From positions 32,234-96,233 of the forward strand of contig JADJMS010000016.1 in assembly GCA_016709495.1 (NCBI GenBank): 64,000 bases of DNA, given 5' to 3'. Positions 42,759 through 51,082 of this stretch are shown here, piece by piece. Each line of letters starts with the position of its first letter. The first letter of the stretch is position 1. The stretch is from Candidatus Dechloromonas phosphorivorans (GTDB lineage Bacteria; Pseudomonadota; Gammaproteobacteria; Burkholderiales; Rhodocyclaceae). The translations under genes were made by a program, and so were the position numbers. A model generated the notes under the pieces. The model was not told the DNA's origin. It ran no database searches and worked only from the letters and a program-made list of their open reading frames with translations.

Positions 42759-43526
42759 GTGAGCACTCTTTCCTGGATTATTGCCGTTTCACTTGCCGGC
42801 GGCCTGCTGAGCGTTTGCGCGGCGGCTGCGCTGAGCATTGCCGTGGGAACGCAGCGGGTCAATATGTTGATTTCCTACGCCATTGGTGCGCTGCTCGGCG
42901 CCGCCTTTCTGGAAATCATTCCGCATGCCCTGGAACATGGCGACCCGCATAGTCTGGCTGCTACCTTGTTATTCGGCATTCTGGCTTTCTTTGTACTCGA
43001 GAAACTTGTTCTCTGGCGCCACTGTCACCATGACCACTGCGAAGCGCATGATGCGCAGGCACCGGCTCACGATCATGGCCGGTCCGGCCTGCTGATTCTG
43101 GTCGGCGATACCTTTCATAACTTTGTCGATGGCATCCTCATTGCTGCAGCCTTCTTGCAAAGTACGGAACTCGGCATCGTCACTGCTCTGGCAATCATTG
43201 CCCATGAAATTCCGCAGGAAGTCGGCGATTACCTCATCCTGCTGCATTCCGGCTACAGCAAAGTGCGCGCGCTGGTCTTCAATTTATTGTCCAGCCTGGC
43301 AACACTGGTCGGCGCCATGTTGGCCTATTTTGCGCTCTCGCAACTCACCGAATGGATTCCAACGCTACTCGGATTGGGTGCAGCCAGCATGATTTATGTG
43401 GCGGTTGCCGATTTGATCCCTGGGCTTCATAAACGCACCGAATTGCGCTCAACGATCCAGCAGGTTTTACTGATCGGTCTGGGTGTCGCCTCGATTGTTC
43501 TCGTTCGTGCGCTGGCTGGCGAGTAA
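42759..43526 (+). CDS. ZIP-family divalent metal transporter
   Basis: 255 residues, GTG start. About eight membrane helices are visible, with a His/Asp-rich cytoplasmic loop between helices 3 and 4 (HCHHDHCEAHDAQ) that could bind metal. Transport-site signatures are HNFVDGILIAAAF in helix 4 and HEIPQEVGD in helix 5, the paired motifs of ZIP carriers. It probably imports Zn2+ or another divalent cation; direction and ion cannot be fixed from sequence. Its 3' end overlaps a convergent small membrane gene by about 60 bp. Confidence 0.88.
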   Translation: MSTLSWIIAVSLAGGLLSVCAAAALSIAVGTQRVNMLISYAIGALLGAAFLEIIPHALEHGDPHSLAATLLFGILAFFVLEKLVLWRHCHHDHCEAHDAQAPAHDHGRSGLLILVGDTFHNFVDGILIAAAFLQSTELGIVTALAIIAHEIPQEVGDYLILLHSGYSKVRALVFNLLSSLATLVGAMLAYFALSQLTEWIPTLLGLGAASMIYVAVADLIPGLHKRTELRSTIQQVLLIGLGVASIVLVRALAGE

Positions 43527-43697
43527 TTCGCGATAGGCTTGACGCTCGCGGCGAACTCGGGTTCCGCTAAACCAAAGCATCAGGCCGCAGGGGAGCAATC
43601 CCCACAAAAACAAGGTTATGAGCCCGGCAGTGACGCTGCTCTCGGTGATGGCCATCAGCAGCGCAACCCAGAGCCATCCAATGGCTATGATATACAT
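43467..43697 (-). CDS. Small two-helix membrane protein
   Basis: 76 residues: two hydrophobic segments (IIAIGWLWVALLMAI and GLITLFLWGLLPCGLMLWF) and a basic/polar tail. The pattern resembles a short conserved family of betaproteobacterial membrane proteins of unknown function. It overlaps the 3' end of the ZIP gene on the opposite strand, which makes it less certain, but the start context and hydrophobic profile support a real gene. Confidence 0.6.
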   Translation of the reverse strand: MYIIAIGWLWVALLMAITESSVTAGLITLFLWGLLPCGLMLWFSGTRVRRERQAYRELLASQRTNENNRGDTQTDQ

Positions 43698-43721
43698 GGC
43701 CTAATTATGCATGTAAATCGA

Positions 43722-43750
43722 TTGACAGCGTTTAGGCGCGTATGCAGAAT
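43722..43750 (+). promoter_or_regulatory. Candidate sigma-70-type promoter for phaC
   Basis: A perfect -35 TTGACA (43722-43727) is followed after 17 bp by CAGAAT (43745-43750, 4 of 6 matches to TATAAT), 39 bp before the phaC start. No other good candidate lies between the divergent membrane gene and phaC. Confidence 0.45.
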
Positions 43751-43788
43751 CTACAAGTTCCAGCCTTACACTTCCAAGTGAGATACCA

Positions 43789-45519
43789 ATGACGCAGCAG
43801 GGATCGAATAATAACGATGCTTTTTTTGGTGCAGGCTCGCCATTTATGCAAGCCGGCCAGAATATGACCCAGCAGTTTATGGATTTTTTGAGCAAGGCTG
43901 GCAATCCACATACAGTTTCGCCGCCACCCGTCGATCCGCAAGCTTTGACTAACATGCAGCGAGAATTTATGGACCAGCAGATGCGCCTCTGGCAATCTGT
44001 CTTGGCCAAGCAGCAGGGCAAGGAAGAGGATTTCAAAGTTGCACCGGAATCAGGTGATCGCCGCTTCTCAGCTCCCGAGTGGCGCGAAAGCCCAGTGTAT
44101 GACTACATGCACCAAGCGTATTTGCTGAACACCAAGTTCGTCAAGCAGCTAGTTGAAATCATGCCGGCGGAAGATGAAAAGGCTAAAAATCGCATGCGTT
44201 TTCTGGCCCGTCAGGTTTCAGATGCCATGGCGCCGACCAATTTTGCAGCAACCAATCCCGAATTCATCAAGACGGCTTTGGAAACCAAAGGCCAAAGCAT
44301 TACCGATGGCGTCAATAATCTGATCAAAGATTTTGAAAAGGGACGCATTTCGATGACCGATGAATCGGTTTTCGAGGTGGGGAAGAATATTGCAACTACC
44401 GAAGGTGCCGTCGTTTTCGAAAACGACATGATGCAGCTGATCCAGTACACGCCGCTGACACCGAAAGTTGGTTCGGTACCCATGCTGGTTGTGCCACCGT
44501 GCATCAACAAGTTTTACATCATGGATTTACAGCCGGACAATTGGTTGATCCGCTTCATGATTGAACAAGGAAATACGGTCTTTATTGTTTCCTGGCGCAA
44601 TACAAAGGAAGAGCAGGGCCATCTAACCTGGGAAGATTATCTCGAACAGGGACCGATTACGGCTCTACATGTCGTTCAGGATCTCTGCAAGGTTAAGAAA
44701 GTTAATGCGCTTGGTTTCTGCGTGGGTGGCACGGTATTGACTTCCGCGCTAGCCGTATTGAAAGCGCGCGGTGAAGATGGTGTTGCCTCACTAACCTTGC
44801 TCACCACCTTGCTCGATTTTTCGGATACCGGCGAAATCGGTTTGTTCATTGATGAAAATGGCCTGATGTCGCGTGAGGCAAGTATTGGCAAAGGCGGCTT
44901 GCTGCCGGCCCGTGATCTCTCCAGCACTTTTTCTTTGCTACGCGCTAACGATCTGGTCTGGAACTACGTAACCAACAATTACCTGAAGGGCGAAAAGCCA
45001 AAGGCATTTGACCTGCTTTACTGGAACTCTGATTCTACCAATCTGCCCGGACCATTTGCCTGCTGGTACATGCGCAATCTTTACCACGACAACAACCTGC
45101 GTGTGCCAGGCAAGCTTGAAATGTGCGGCCAAAAGGTTGATCTTGGACGTCTCGATATGCCGGTCTATCTGTTGGCAACCCGCGAAGATCATATTGTTCC
45201 TTGGCAATCTGCCTATCAAAGCACGCGCCTGTTGGGCGGCAATGTTAGGTTCGTGCTTGGTGCTTCAGGCCACATCGCTGGCGTAATCAATCCGGCAAGC
45301 AAGAACAAGCGTAGCTACTGGGTTAACGACGACGTAAAAATCGACGCCGAAGGCTGGTTGACCGCAGCAAGTGAACAAAAAGGCAGTTGGTGGAACGATT
45401 GGGCAGCCTGGCTCAAACCACTTGCTGGTGAGCTGCGCACACCGCGCAAACCGGGAAATTCAAAATACAAGCCAATCGAACCGGCACCTGGTCGCTACGT
45501 CAAGGAACGCGCATCCTGA
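43789..45519 (+). CDS. phaC: Class I poly(3-hydroxyalkanoate) synthase
   Basis: 576 residues, normal for class I PhaC. The lipase-like box GFCVGG carries the catalytic Cys (residue 311). The Asp and His of the triad lie in ATREDHIVPW and GASGHIAGVINP. N-terminal sequence is Gln/Asn/Met-rich, as usual. The enzyme polymerises (R)-3-hydroxyacyl-CoA into PHA at the granule surface. It is followed after 24 bp by phaB1 and then phaB2, which supply the monomer. A TTGACA-type promoter lies just upstream. Confidence 0.96.
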   Translation: MTQQGSNNNDAFFGAGSPFMQAGQNMTQQFMDFLSKAGNPHTVSPPPVDPQALTNMQREFMDQQMRLWQSVLAKQQGKEEDFKVAPESGDRRFSAPEWRESPVYDYMHQAYLLNTKFVKQLVEIMPAEDEKAKNRMRFLARQVSDAMAPTNFAATNPEFIKTALETKGQSITDGVNNLIKDFEKGRISMTDESVFEVGKNIATTEGAVVFENDMMQLIQYTPLTPKVGSVPMLVVPPCINKFYIMDLQPDNWLIRFMIEQGNTVFIVSWRNTKEEQGHLTWEDYLEQGPITALHVVQDLCKVKKVNALGFCVGGTVLTSALAVLKARGEDGVASLTLLTTLLDFSDTGEIGLFIDENGLMSREASIGKGGLLPARDLSSTFSLLRANDLVWNYVTNNYLKGEKPKAFDLLYWNSDSTNLPGPFACWYMRNLYHDNNLRVPGKLEMCGQKVDLGRLDMPVYLLATREDHIVPWQSAYQSTRLLGGNVRFVLGASGHIAGVINPASKNKRSYWVNDDVKIDAEGWLTAASEQKGSWWNDWAAWLKPLAGELRTPRKPGNSKYKPIEPAPGRYVKERAS

Positions 45520-45543
45520 TCAATTTCCGGAGGAGGGAATTCG

Positions 45544-46284
45544 ATGTCTAGAGTGGCACTGGTTACAGGTGGAATGGGCGGGCTGGGTGAAGCTGTCTGT
45601 ATCAAATTGGCGGCACTTGGCTTCAAGGTAGTTACCACTTATTCGCCAGGCAACGAAAAGGTCAAGGACTGGCTGCAGGGCATGCACAATATGGGTTATG
45701 GTTTCAAGGCATATCCCTGCGATGTCACTGATTTTGATTCGGCGCGAGATTGTATCGAAGTCGTAACCAAGGATGTTGGACCGGTTGATGTACTGGTCAA
45801 TAATGCCGGCATTACTCGTGACATGACGTTCAAAAAAATGACCAAGGCCGATTGGGATACCGTTATTCACACTAATCTAGATTCGGTCTTCAATATGACC
45901 AAGCAAGTGCTTGATGGCATGACTGAGCGGCGCTGGGGCCGTGTCATCAATGTCGGTTCGGTTAATGGGCAGAAGGGTGCCTTCGGGCAGACTAACTACT
46001 CGGCAGCCAAAGCTGGCATGCATGGCTTTACCAAGGCACTGGCTCTGGAAGTTGCCAAGCAGGGTGTTACGGTCAACACGATTTCTCCGGGATATATCGG
46101 TACCAAGATGGTGACAGCCATCCCGCAGGAAATTCTGGATTCTAAAATTCTGCCGCAGATACCGGTCAATCGACTGGGCAAACCGGAAGAAATCGCCGGC
46201 CTCGTGGCTTACCTTGCTTCTGATGAAGCAGCGTTTGTCACTGGGGCTAATATTTCCATCAACGGTGGTCAGCACATGTACTGA
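45544..46284 (+). CDS. phaB: Acetoacetyl-CoA reductase PhaB (first copy)
   Basis: 246 residues, SDR fold: TGGMGGLGEAVC (cofactor loop), NNAGITRDMTFKKM, and the Ser-Tyr-Lys catalytic set in SVNGQKGAFGQTNYSAAKAG. The C-terminus is INGGQHMY. It reduces acetoacetyl-CoA to (R)-3-hydroxybutyryl-CoA with NADPH, the monomer for PhaC. A strong ribosome-binding site (GGAGGAGGG) precedes the ATG, and 24 bp separate it from phaC. No phaA thiolase is encoded in the visible locus. Confidence 0.95.
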   Translation: MSRVALVTGGMGGLGEAVCIKLAALGFKVVTTYSPGNEKVKDWLQGMHNMGYGFKAYPCDVTDFDSARDCIEVVTKDVGPVDVLVNNAGITRDMTFKKMTKADWDTVIHTNLDSVFNMTKQVLDGMTERRWGRVINVGSVNGQKGAFGQTNYSAAKAGMHGFTKALALEVAKQGVTVNTISPGYIGTKMVTAIPQEILDSKILPQIPVNRLGKPEEIAGLVAYLASDEAAFVTGANISINGGQHMY

Positions 46285-46333
46285 CCGGCGTATTATTTAC
46301 CCCGCTTTAATTCAACAACAGGAAGGAATAACT

Positions 46334-47076
46334 ATGACTCAACGTGTTGCTCTCGTAACCGGCGCTATGGGTGGTCTCGGAACCGCAATTTGCCAGGAAC
46401 TGGCCAAGGCTGGTCACAAGGTGGTTGCTTCTTACCACCCGCAGTTTGATAATAAAGACGCATGGCTGGCAGAAATGGCCGCCGCTGGTTTCAACGACTT
46501 CGTTTGTGTTGCAGGCGACGTGTCTTCACTGGAAGATTGCGAAAAGATGGTCAACGAAGCAGAAGCTGCTGCAGGTCCGGTTGATATTCTGGTCAACAAT
46601 GCCGGCATCACACGCGACAAAATGTTTGCCAAGATGGAAAAGGACGGCTGGGATGCGGTTATCTCCACCAACCTGACTTCCCTGTTCAACATGACCAAGC
46701 AAGTGTCAGCCAAGATGGCTGGCCGTGGCTGGGGTCGTATCATCAACATTTCTTCTGTGAATGGTGTTGGGGTCAAGCTGGTCAGACCAACTACTCTGCC
46801 GCCAAGGCAGGCGTTATTAGCTTCTCCAAAGCATTGGCTGCCGAACTGGCTGCCAAGGGCGTGACTGTTAACGTCATTTGCCCGGGCTATGTTGCCACCA
46901 AGATGGTTATGGCCATTAAACCTGAAGTGCTGCAGAGCATCATCGACACCGTGCCAATGAAACGTCTGGCCAAACCAGAAGAAATCGGTGGCGCCTGTGC
47001 CTACCTGTCTTCTGAGATCGCTGGCTTTATGACTGGTGCGACGATGAATATCAATGGCGGTTTGTACTACCAGTAA
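46334..47076 (+). CDS. phaB: Acetoacetyl-CoA reductase PhaB (second copy; one-base frameshift near 46,770)
   Basis: A close paralogue of the upstream phaB. Frame one carries TGAMGGLGTAICQELAKAG and NNAGITRDKMFAKM, and breaks at SSVNG; frame two resumes with AAELAAKGVTVNVICPGY and ends INGGLYYQ. Restoring one G in the GGGG run near 46,770 recreates the QTNYSAAKAG active site and gives 247 residues, so the break is probably an error. The last five codons and stop lie inside the 17-bp repeat that marks the left end of an integrative element, so this gene is the target site and is not disrupted by it. Confidence 0.88.
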
Positions 47077-47078
47077 TC
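47062..47078. repeat. attL core: 17-bp direct repeat at the phaB2 stop codon
   Basis: TTGTACTACCAGTAATC covers the last codons (Leu-Tyr-Tyr-Gln-stop) of phaB2. It matches 54993-55009 (TTGTATTACCAGTAATC) at 16 of 17 positions, in direct orientation, with the integrase gene just inside. The right copy also reads Leu-Tyr-Tyr-Gln-stop, so insertion or excision leaves the protein end unchanged. Confidence 0.7.
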
Positions 47079-47125
47079 GTAAAACCTTGGTTTCATTGCC
47101 TAGCAGTGGTTGGCACAAAACCTTG

Positions 47126-47150
47126 AAAGCCCGGTAGATCCGGGCTTTTA
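47126..47150 (+). terminator. Rho-independent terminator downstream of phaB2
   Basis: Stem AAAGCCCGG, loop TAGAT, stem CCGGGCTTT followed by TTATT. It sits 50 bp past the phaB2 stop, just inside the element, and would end phaCBB transcription before the integrase. Confidence 0.75.
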
Positions 47151-47194
47151 TTGTCATTGGTTGTCAATGTCGTACAATGGTGTGCATGGTTTGT

Positions 47195-47298
47195 GGGTAG
47201 CTAGGTGAGTGGTAGCTACCCGTTGATCGAGTAGAAGCTACCCATTTATCGGCGATTGACCACGTATCAAGGATTTCGGCCAATTGCTTCAGCTACCC
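47195..47298. repeat. GTAGCTACCC-type repeats upstream of the integrase (candidate arm/operator sites)
   Basis: An inverted repeat GGGTAGCTA, 9-nt spacer, TAGCTACCC spans 47195-47221. Further AGCTACCC copies end at 47243 and 47298. Related sequence occurs at the other end of the element (54902-54940) and after the integrase gene (48617-48627). The distribution fits integrase arm-type sites, or an operator controlling int expression. Confidence 0.55.
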
Positions 47299-47308
47299 AA
47301 GGCAGGCA

Positions 47309-48598
47309 ATGGCAGGAATAACCGACAAGGAAGTGCGCTCGCTGATCAACAAGGCGAAATCTGATGGACGCGCCATAACGCAAGCAGATGGCACGATCCC
47401 CGGTTTGACCATAACCGTTTCTAAAACAGGATTAGCCGCTTGGGTTCTTCGCTATTACGCCCAGGGCAAGCGCAAGGAAACAACCATCGGTCAGTATCCG
47501 ACTTGGGGTACTGCTGATGCTCGAGAGAAAGCCAAAAAATTGCGCCAAGCTGTTGATGAAGGCGTAGATGTAGCCCAAGAGAAACAACGTAAAAAACAAG
47601 AGGCAGTTGCCAGCCTAACGATTGATGCACTTGCCGCAGAGTATTTTGCAAAGGCCGAGAAGGGCATCAATTTAACGACCGGCATGCGCGCCCATACCTT
47701 TAAGCAGCGCAAGAGCCTTCACGAGCGCTACGTTTCTCCATTGATCGGTAATTTCGCTGCTGGAAGTGTGACTCCGGCGCAAATCGTCAATGTTGTGAAA
47801 CGTGCCGAGTTTGGTGGAAAGACCTTACCCGACATTACGCTTACCCATTGCAATCTGCTCTTTGCGCACGCGGTAGGTAATGCTGTCTGTGCGACCAACC
47901 CATGCCGTGATCTGAAACTGTCTGCAATCATCGGTCAACAGGAACCAGCTAAAGAGCTTATTTCACGCGGCGCAACGGAGTTGGCCGATTTCCTGCGCGA
48001 GTTGCACAGAATGCCCAGGCATTACGAACTGGCCGTGCGCTTGATGTTATTGACTGGGGTTCGGATCAACACCATTGCCGAGGCTACCGTCAGCGAATTC
48101 AATCCTGATTTTGCCGTTTGGGAAGTCCCGCACAATCGAAGGAAAAACCGGAGGCATACCAAGGGGCCGTTTGTTATTCCGCTTCCGGCACAGGTTGTTG
48201 ATTGGGTGCGCGAACTGATCAAACTGGCAGATGGAAATGAATACCTGTTGCCAGTTAATCCAATTCGCGGGGCAGGGATGCGCAATCCTTTGTCCAAGAG
48301 CGTGACAATTTCAGGATGGATTAACCGCGTGCGGATTGATTCGGGCGGTACTTGGCGTCGTGTTACCCCGCATGATTTACGTTCGACCTGCAAATCATGG
48401 TTGTCAGAGTTGCGCGTTGATTACGAGGTTCGTCAGCGATACCTCGATCATTCCTTGGTCGGTATTGATGCCATCTACGACAAGGCTGATTACCGGGAAC
48501 ACCGCTTGGCTGCTGCAAATAAGTGGCTGGCGTTTTTGAACGACCTGGAAGCCGGCAAGGCATCTGAGAACGTTATCAAGCTGTCGAATATCGCGTAA
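47309..48598 (+). CDS. int: Tyrosine-recombinase integrase (P4/DUF4102 type)
   Basis: 429 residues. The N-terminal DUF4102 module (GRAITQADGTIPGLTITVSK, then IGQYPTWGTADAREKA) binds arm sites. A core-binding domain follows, then the catalytic domain with Arg in LLTGVRINTIAE, the HxxR box in TPHDLRSTCKSWL, the second His in LDHSL and the nucleophile Tyr in IYDKADY. Length is normal for P4-type integrases. It is the first gene of the element, reading inward, 231 bp from the attL repeat. Most relatives use tRNA 3' ends; here the target appears to be a protein gene. Confidence 0.93.
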   Translation: MAGITDKEVRSLINKAKSDGRAITQADGTIPGLTITVSKTGLAAWVLRYYAQGKRKETTIGQYPTWGTADAREKAKKLRQAVDEGVDVAQEKQRKKQEAVASLTIDALAAEYFAKAEKGINLTTGMRAHTFKQRKSLHERYVSPLIGNFAAGSVTPAQIVNVVKRAEFGGKTLPDITLTHCNLLFAHAVGNAVCATNPCRDLKLSAIIGQQEPAKELISRGATELADFLRELHRMPRHYELAVRLMLLTGVRINTIAEATVSEFNPDFAVWEVPHNRRKNRRHTKGPFVIPLPAQVVDWVRELIKLADGNEYLLPVNPIRGAGMRNPLSKSVTISGWINRVRIDSGGTWRRVTPHDLRSTCKSWLSELRVDYEVRQRYLDHSLVGIDAIYDKADYREHRLAAANKWLAFLNDLEAGKASENVIKLSNIA

Positions 48599-48691
48599 CG
48601 ATTTTGTCCACGCCTAGGGTAGCTCCCGAAAACCCTGAACCCTACCGGGCTGGCGTGGCCTTCTGTATAGGGATAGGTGGAAGGGTACGCC

Positions 48692-49348
48692 ATGAAACTT
48701 AGTGAATATCACCTCAAGAACCAGAACACATTCCGGGGTGAATTTGTTTCAGTTATGGACTTGGTTAATTACCTGGCCATAGACGGTGATGTAACACCAG
48801 GGGACGCCGCTGAATCCTTGTTGTCACTGTTCGGAAAATCGGAAGCATCAGATCGGCCGCGTTATGGATTCGCTGATGAAATCAATAACTCCTTCGTAGA
48901 AATGGAGAGAATTCGAGGTGTTCTGCACCTTGATGATCTTCTTTTTGTAAGCGCGGGAACGAAACCAGCCAAATATGCAGACGATGCTGATCATTTTGGC
49001 TGGATAAGGGAAGAGTTATTGGATTTTTTCAAAAACAAAGAAATAGATCCTCCTATTGGTTTGCCTGACTGGAAAGGCACGTCATGCCTAGATAACTCTG
49101 GAGATCATCAGATTGAATATCCGACGCCAGATGATTTTGACCATGAGCATTGGCCTGAAGAATTGGGGATTGCTTTTATGGCGTGGAGGGTATCGACCAA
49201 AGCAGACCTGAGTGAAACCACTCCAAAAGAGAGCATGAAAAAATGGATTAAAGAAAATTACGCCAAGTTTAAAGATGCCAAAATTGAGCGTATCGCTACT
49301 GTCGCTAACTGGGATAAGGCACCTGGCAGACCAAAAAAAAACAAATAA
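48692..49348 (+). CDS. Hypothetical accessory protein of the element
   Basis: About 218 residues from the ATG at 48692 (MKLSEYHLKNQN). Soluble, acidic middle (DDADHF, DHEHWPEELGIAFMAW) and a basic C-terminus (PGRPKKNK) that could contact nucleic acid. No family recognised. Its base composition looks more AT-rich than the flanking chromosome, consistent with acquisition. It lies directly behind the integrase, a position where satellites often carry cargo or defence genes, but nothing in the sequence proves such a role. Confidence 0.65.
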   Translation: MKLSEYHLKNQNTFRGEFVSVMDLVNYLAIDGDVTPGDAAESLLSLFGKSEASDRPRYGFADEINNSFVEMERIRGVLHLDDLLFVSAGTKPAKYADDADHFGWIREELLDFFKNKEIDPPIGLPDWKGTSCLDNSGDHQIEYPTPDDFDHEHWPEELGIAFMAWRVSTKADLSETTPKESMKKWIKENYAKFKDAKIERIATVANWDKAPGRPKKNK

Positions 49349-49446
49349 TAGGCATGGTATTTAAAACACAGTAGCAGCAAGGTTTTCTGGCTATTTGACA
49401 ACCCAATTTCATTCGGCTTTTGGAGAAATTGCCAAATGATTCCTTA

Positions 49447-49475
49447 TTTTTCACCTGATTTTTAGTTCGTAGAAT
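49447..49475 (+). promoter_or_regulatory. Candidate promoter for the HTH/replication gene block
   Basis: TTTTCA (49447-49452), 17-bp spacer, TAGAAT (49470-49475), in the AT-rich 206-bp gap (49349-49554) before the HTH gene. It is 80 bp from the start codon. Low certainty. Confidence 0.3.
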
Positions 49476-49554
49476 TGCTCCAAGCAGTTCGCGGAATTGG
49501 TTTCCGCAACGCTTCAAGAGGCAACATTTTGTTGCTTATAGAAGGAGCAAGGAT

Positions 49555-49887
49555 ATGAAAAAGAGTCGAAATGCAGCCAAAGTGGTCGACACATCTGCAG
49601 AGCAACGCTACGCTGCGAATGTGTCCTTTGATCAGTTTCGCTGTCGCATGATCGCACCACAAGCCTGTGCCAGGGAGTTGGGGCTTTCTGAGTTCACTAT
49701 TCATCGTTGGATTCGTGACGGAAAAATCAGCGCCGTAAAACTATCAGCACGATGCACCCGCATTGATGGAAATTCACTTGCTGACTACATGGCTGCTAAT
49801 AGGTTTGTTCCTGGCGAGAAGGAAGCGCAACCGGATCAACTGAAGCGCCAGAAAAACACCGCAATCGAACTCGCTGGCCAGGCGTAG
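49555..49887 (+). CDS. AlpA/excisionase-like helix-turn-helix protein
   Basis: 110 residues. The middle contains a MerR/excisionase-type HTH: MIAPQACARELGLSEFTIH followed by RWIRDGKISAVKLSARCTRI, the usual HTH plus wing pattern with a DNA-reading Arg/Trp. A good ribosome-binding site (AAGGAGCAAGG) precedes the ATG. In satellites and P4-like elements such proteins (AlpA/Xis) activate the element and direct excision. Its position before the replication gene fits that role, which is inferred. Confidence 0.72.
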   Translation: MKKSRNAAKVVDTSAEQRYAANVSFDQFRCRMIAPQACARELGLSEFTIHRWIRDGKISAVKLSARCTRIDGNSLADYMAANRFVPGEKEAQPDQLKRQKNTAIELAGQA

Positions 49888-50022
49888 CACCATGGAAAAG
49901 CTCTCGGCCAGGTGCCGTATACAGCGTGCAGCGCACGCAATCCATGGAACCGCCGGTGAATGTCGGCGCGTGGCTATCCTGAATTTCTGCGCTGCGGCGC
50001 TTGTGTTACTGGGGAGCTGATC

Positions 50023-50720
50023 ATGGGCGCTCCATTCGCAATGATTCCGCTCGCGGCGATTCTTGATCAACGGTTGACCTGGCGCCCGTTCAAGGTGCTT
50101 GGATCAATCTGCTCATTCCGCAAATCTTCCAGACGATTTTTGCGTCGAGGTTAACCGAGCAAATCGCCAGTCGTTGCGGATTCAACGCATCGATTGTCAG
50201 TACAGCCACGACGGAATTGCAGCGCCTGGGATGGTTGATCAAGCAGGGCGTTGGCGGGCGTGGTTTGAAAACCACCTACACGATCACAATCCCCGAAACG
50301 GTTCCGATTTCCGAAACCGTTACGGAATCCGAAACGGTATTGAAATACGAAACCGTTTCGGAAAGTGAAACCGTTGCGGAATCCGTATCTAAAACGGTGT
50401 CGACTTCCGGAACCCTCCTATATAAGAAAGAAGTAAACACAGAGAAGGTGGTTTCCGATCCGGATGGCTTCTCAGAATTTTGGGACGCCTACGGAAAGAA
50501 GGACGGCAAAGTTGCCGCCATCGCCCAATGGAAAAAGCTAAATCCGAATTTCGCTTTGGTTTGCGAGATCATCGCGTCAGCAAAGCGGTATTCGGCAACT
50601 ACTGAACGGAGATTCCGCAAAGACCCGGAGCGCTGGATTAGGGATCGCCGCTGGGAAGATGAGGCAGTGGGAGCGCAATCTTCCGACGCCGAAGATTCGC
50701 TTTTTGCGGGTGCGCTATGA
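50023..50720 (+). CDS. Replication initiator-like protein with internal iterons (frameshift near 50,100)
   Basis: The N-terminus (MIPLAAILDQRLTWRPFKVLG) reads in one frame from the ATG at 50023. The rest continues in another frame with TEQIASRCGFNASIVSTATT and ELQRLGWLIKQG, a winged-HTH typical of phage O-like or plasmid Rep proteins. A repeated hexapeptide ETVxxS follows, encoded by 18-bp repeats, then a C-terminal WDAYGKKDGKVAAIAQWKKL module and DPERWIRDRRWED, common in phage replication proteins. One base change near 50,100 would rejoin the frames. It overlaps the next gene by 4 bp and precedes a helicase gene, as in lambda O-P. Confidence 0.68.
50295..50384. repeat. Five 18-bp iterons inside the replication gene (candidate origin)
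   Basis: Repeats start at 50295, 50313, 50331, 50349 and 50367, exactly 18 bp apart, with consensus GAAAC(C/G)GTTNCGGAATCC. They encode ETVPIS, ETVTES, ETVLKY, ETVSES, ETVAES. A degenerate sixth unit follows, then a short AT-rich stretch (TATATAAGAAAGAAG near 50,420). Iterons inside the initiator gene followed by AT-rich DNA is the layout of the lambda origin in gene O. Confidence 0.7.
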
Positions 50721-51082
50721 GCGGCAGGCTCCCCAAAGGCGCCGATCTGCTGGCGACCATCCGCAAGCAGGGCTACCGCCCCAGTGGCCCGGTGTTCCTG
50801 TTCCTGGATACCGACCGACTCCGCCCAAAAATATTCGCAGATATACCGTTGACTGTGGAAATCTGTATTCGGCAATCGGACAGCATTGATGGTCTGGAGT
50901 TTTGGCCACTTGCTGACCTCGACCTGACAATCCACGGCGGCACTGAACTGAATGACCGGCTGCGCGACTTGCTCAAGGCTATCACCAAGGCACGCCCACG
51001 TTTCCTGATGGGCGGTGTTCCGGCAGAGAGCCTGCTGTTTGTTTGGCGCCAGCAGGGCGGCTGGGAGTTCGCCCGTGTTTGA
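50717..51082 (+). CDS. Hypothetical protein of the replication block
   Basis: 121 residues. KGADLLATIRKQGYRPSGPVF opens the protein and a WPLADLDLTIHG stretch lies in the middle; mixed alpha/beta composition, no membrane segment. No family recognised. It overlaps the replication gene by 4 bp and the helicase gene by 8 bp, so it is translationally coupled to both and is likely to take part in replication or its control. Confidence 0.65.
   Translation: MSGRLPKGADLLATIRKQGYRPSGPVFLFLDTDRLRPKIFADIPLTVEICIRQSDSIDGLEFWPLADLDLTIHGGTELNDRLRDLLKAITKARPRFLMGGVPAESLLFVWRQQGGWEFARV

Noticed and set aside
50295..50400. Short regularly spaced repeats that could suggest a CRISPR array
   Set aside because: The unit is a contiguous 18-bp repeat without spacers and is translated as part of the replication protein; no cas genes are present. 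Iterons fit better.
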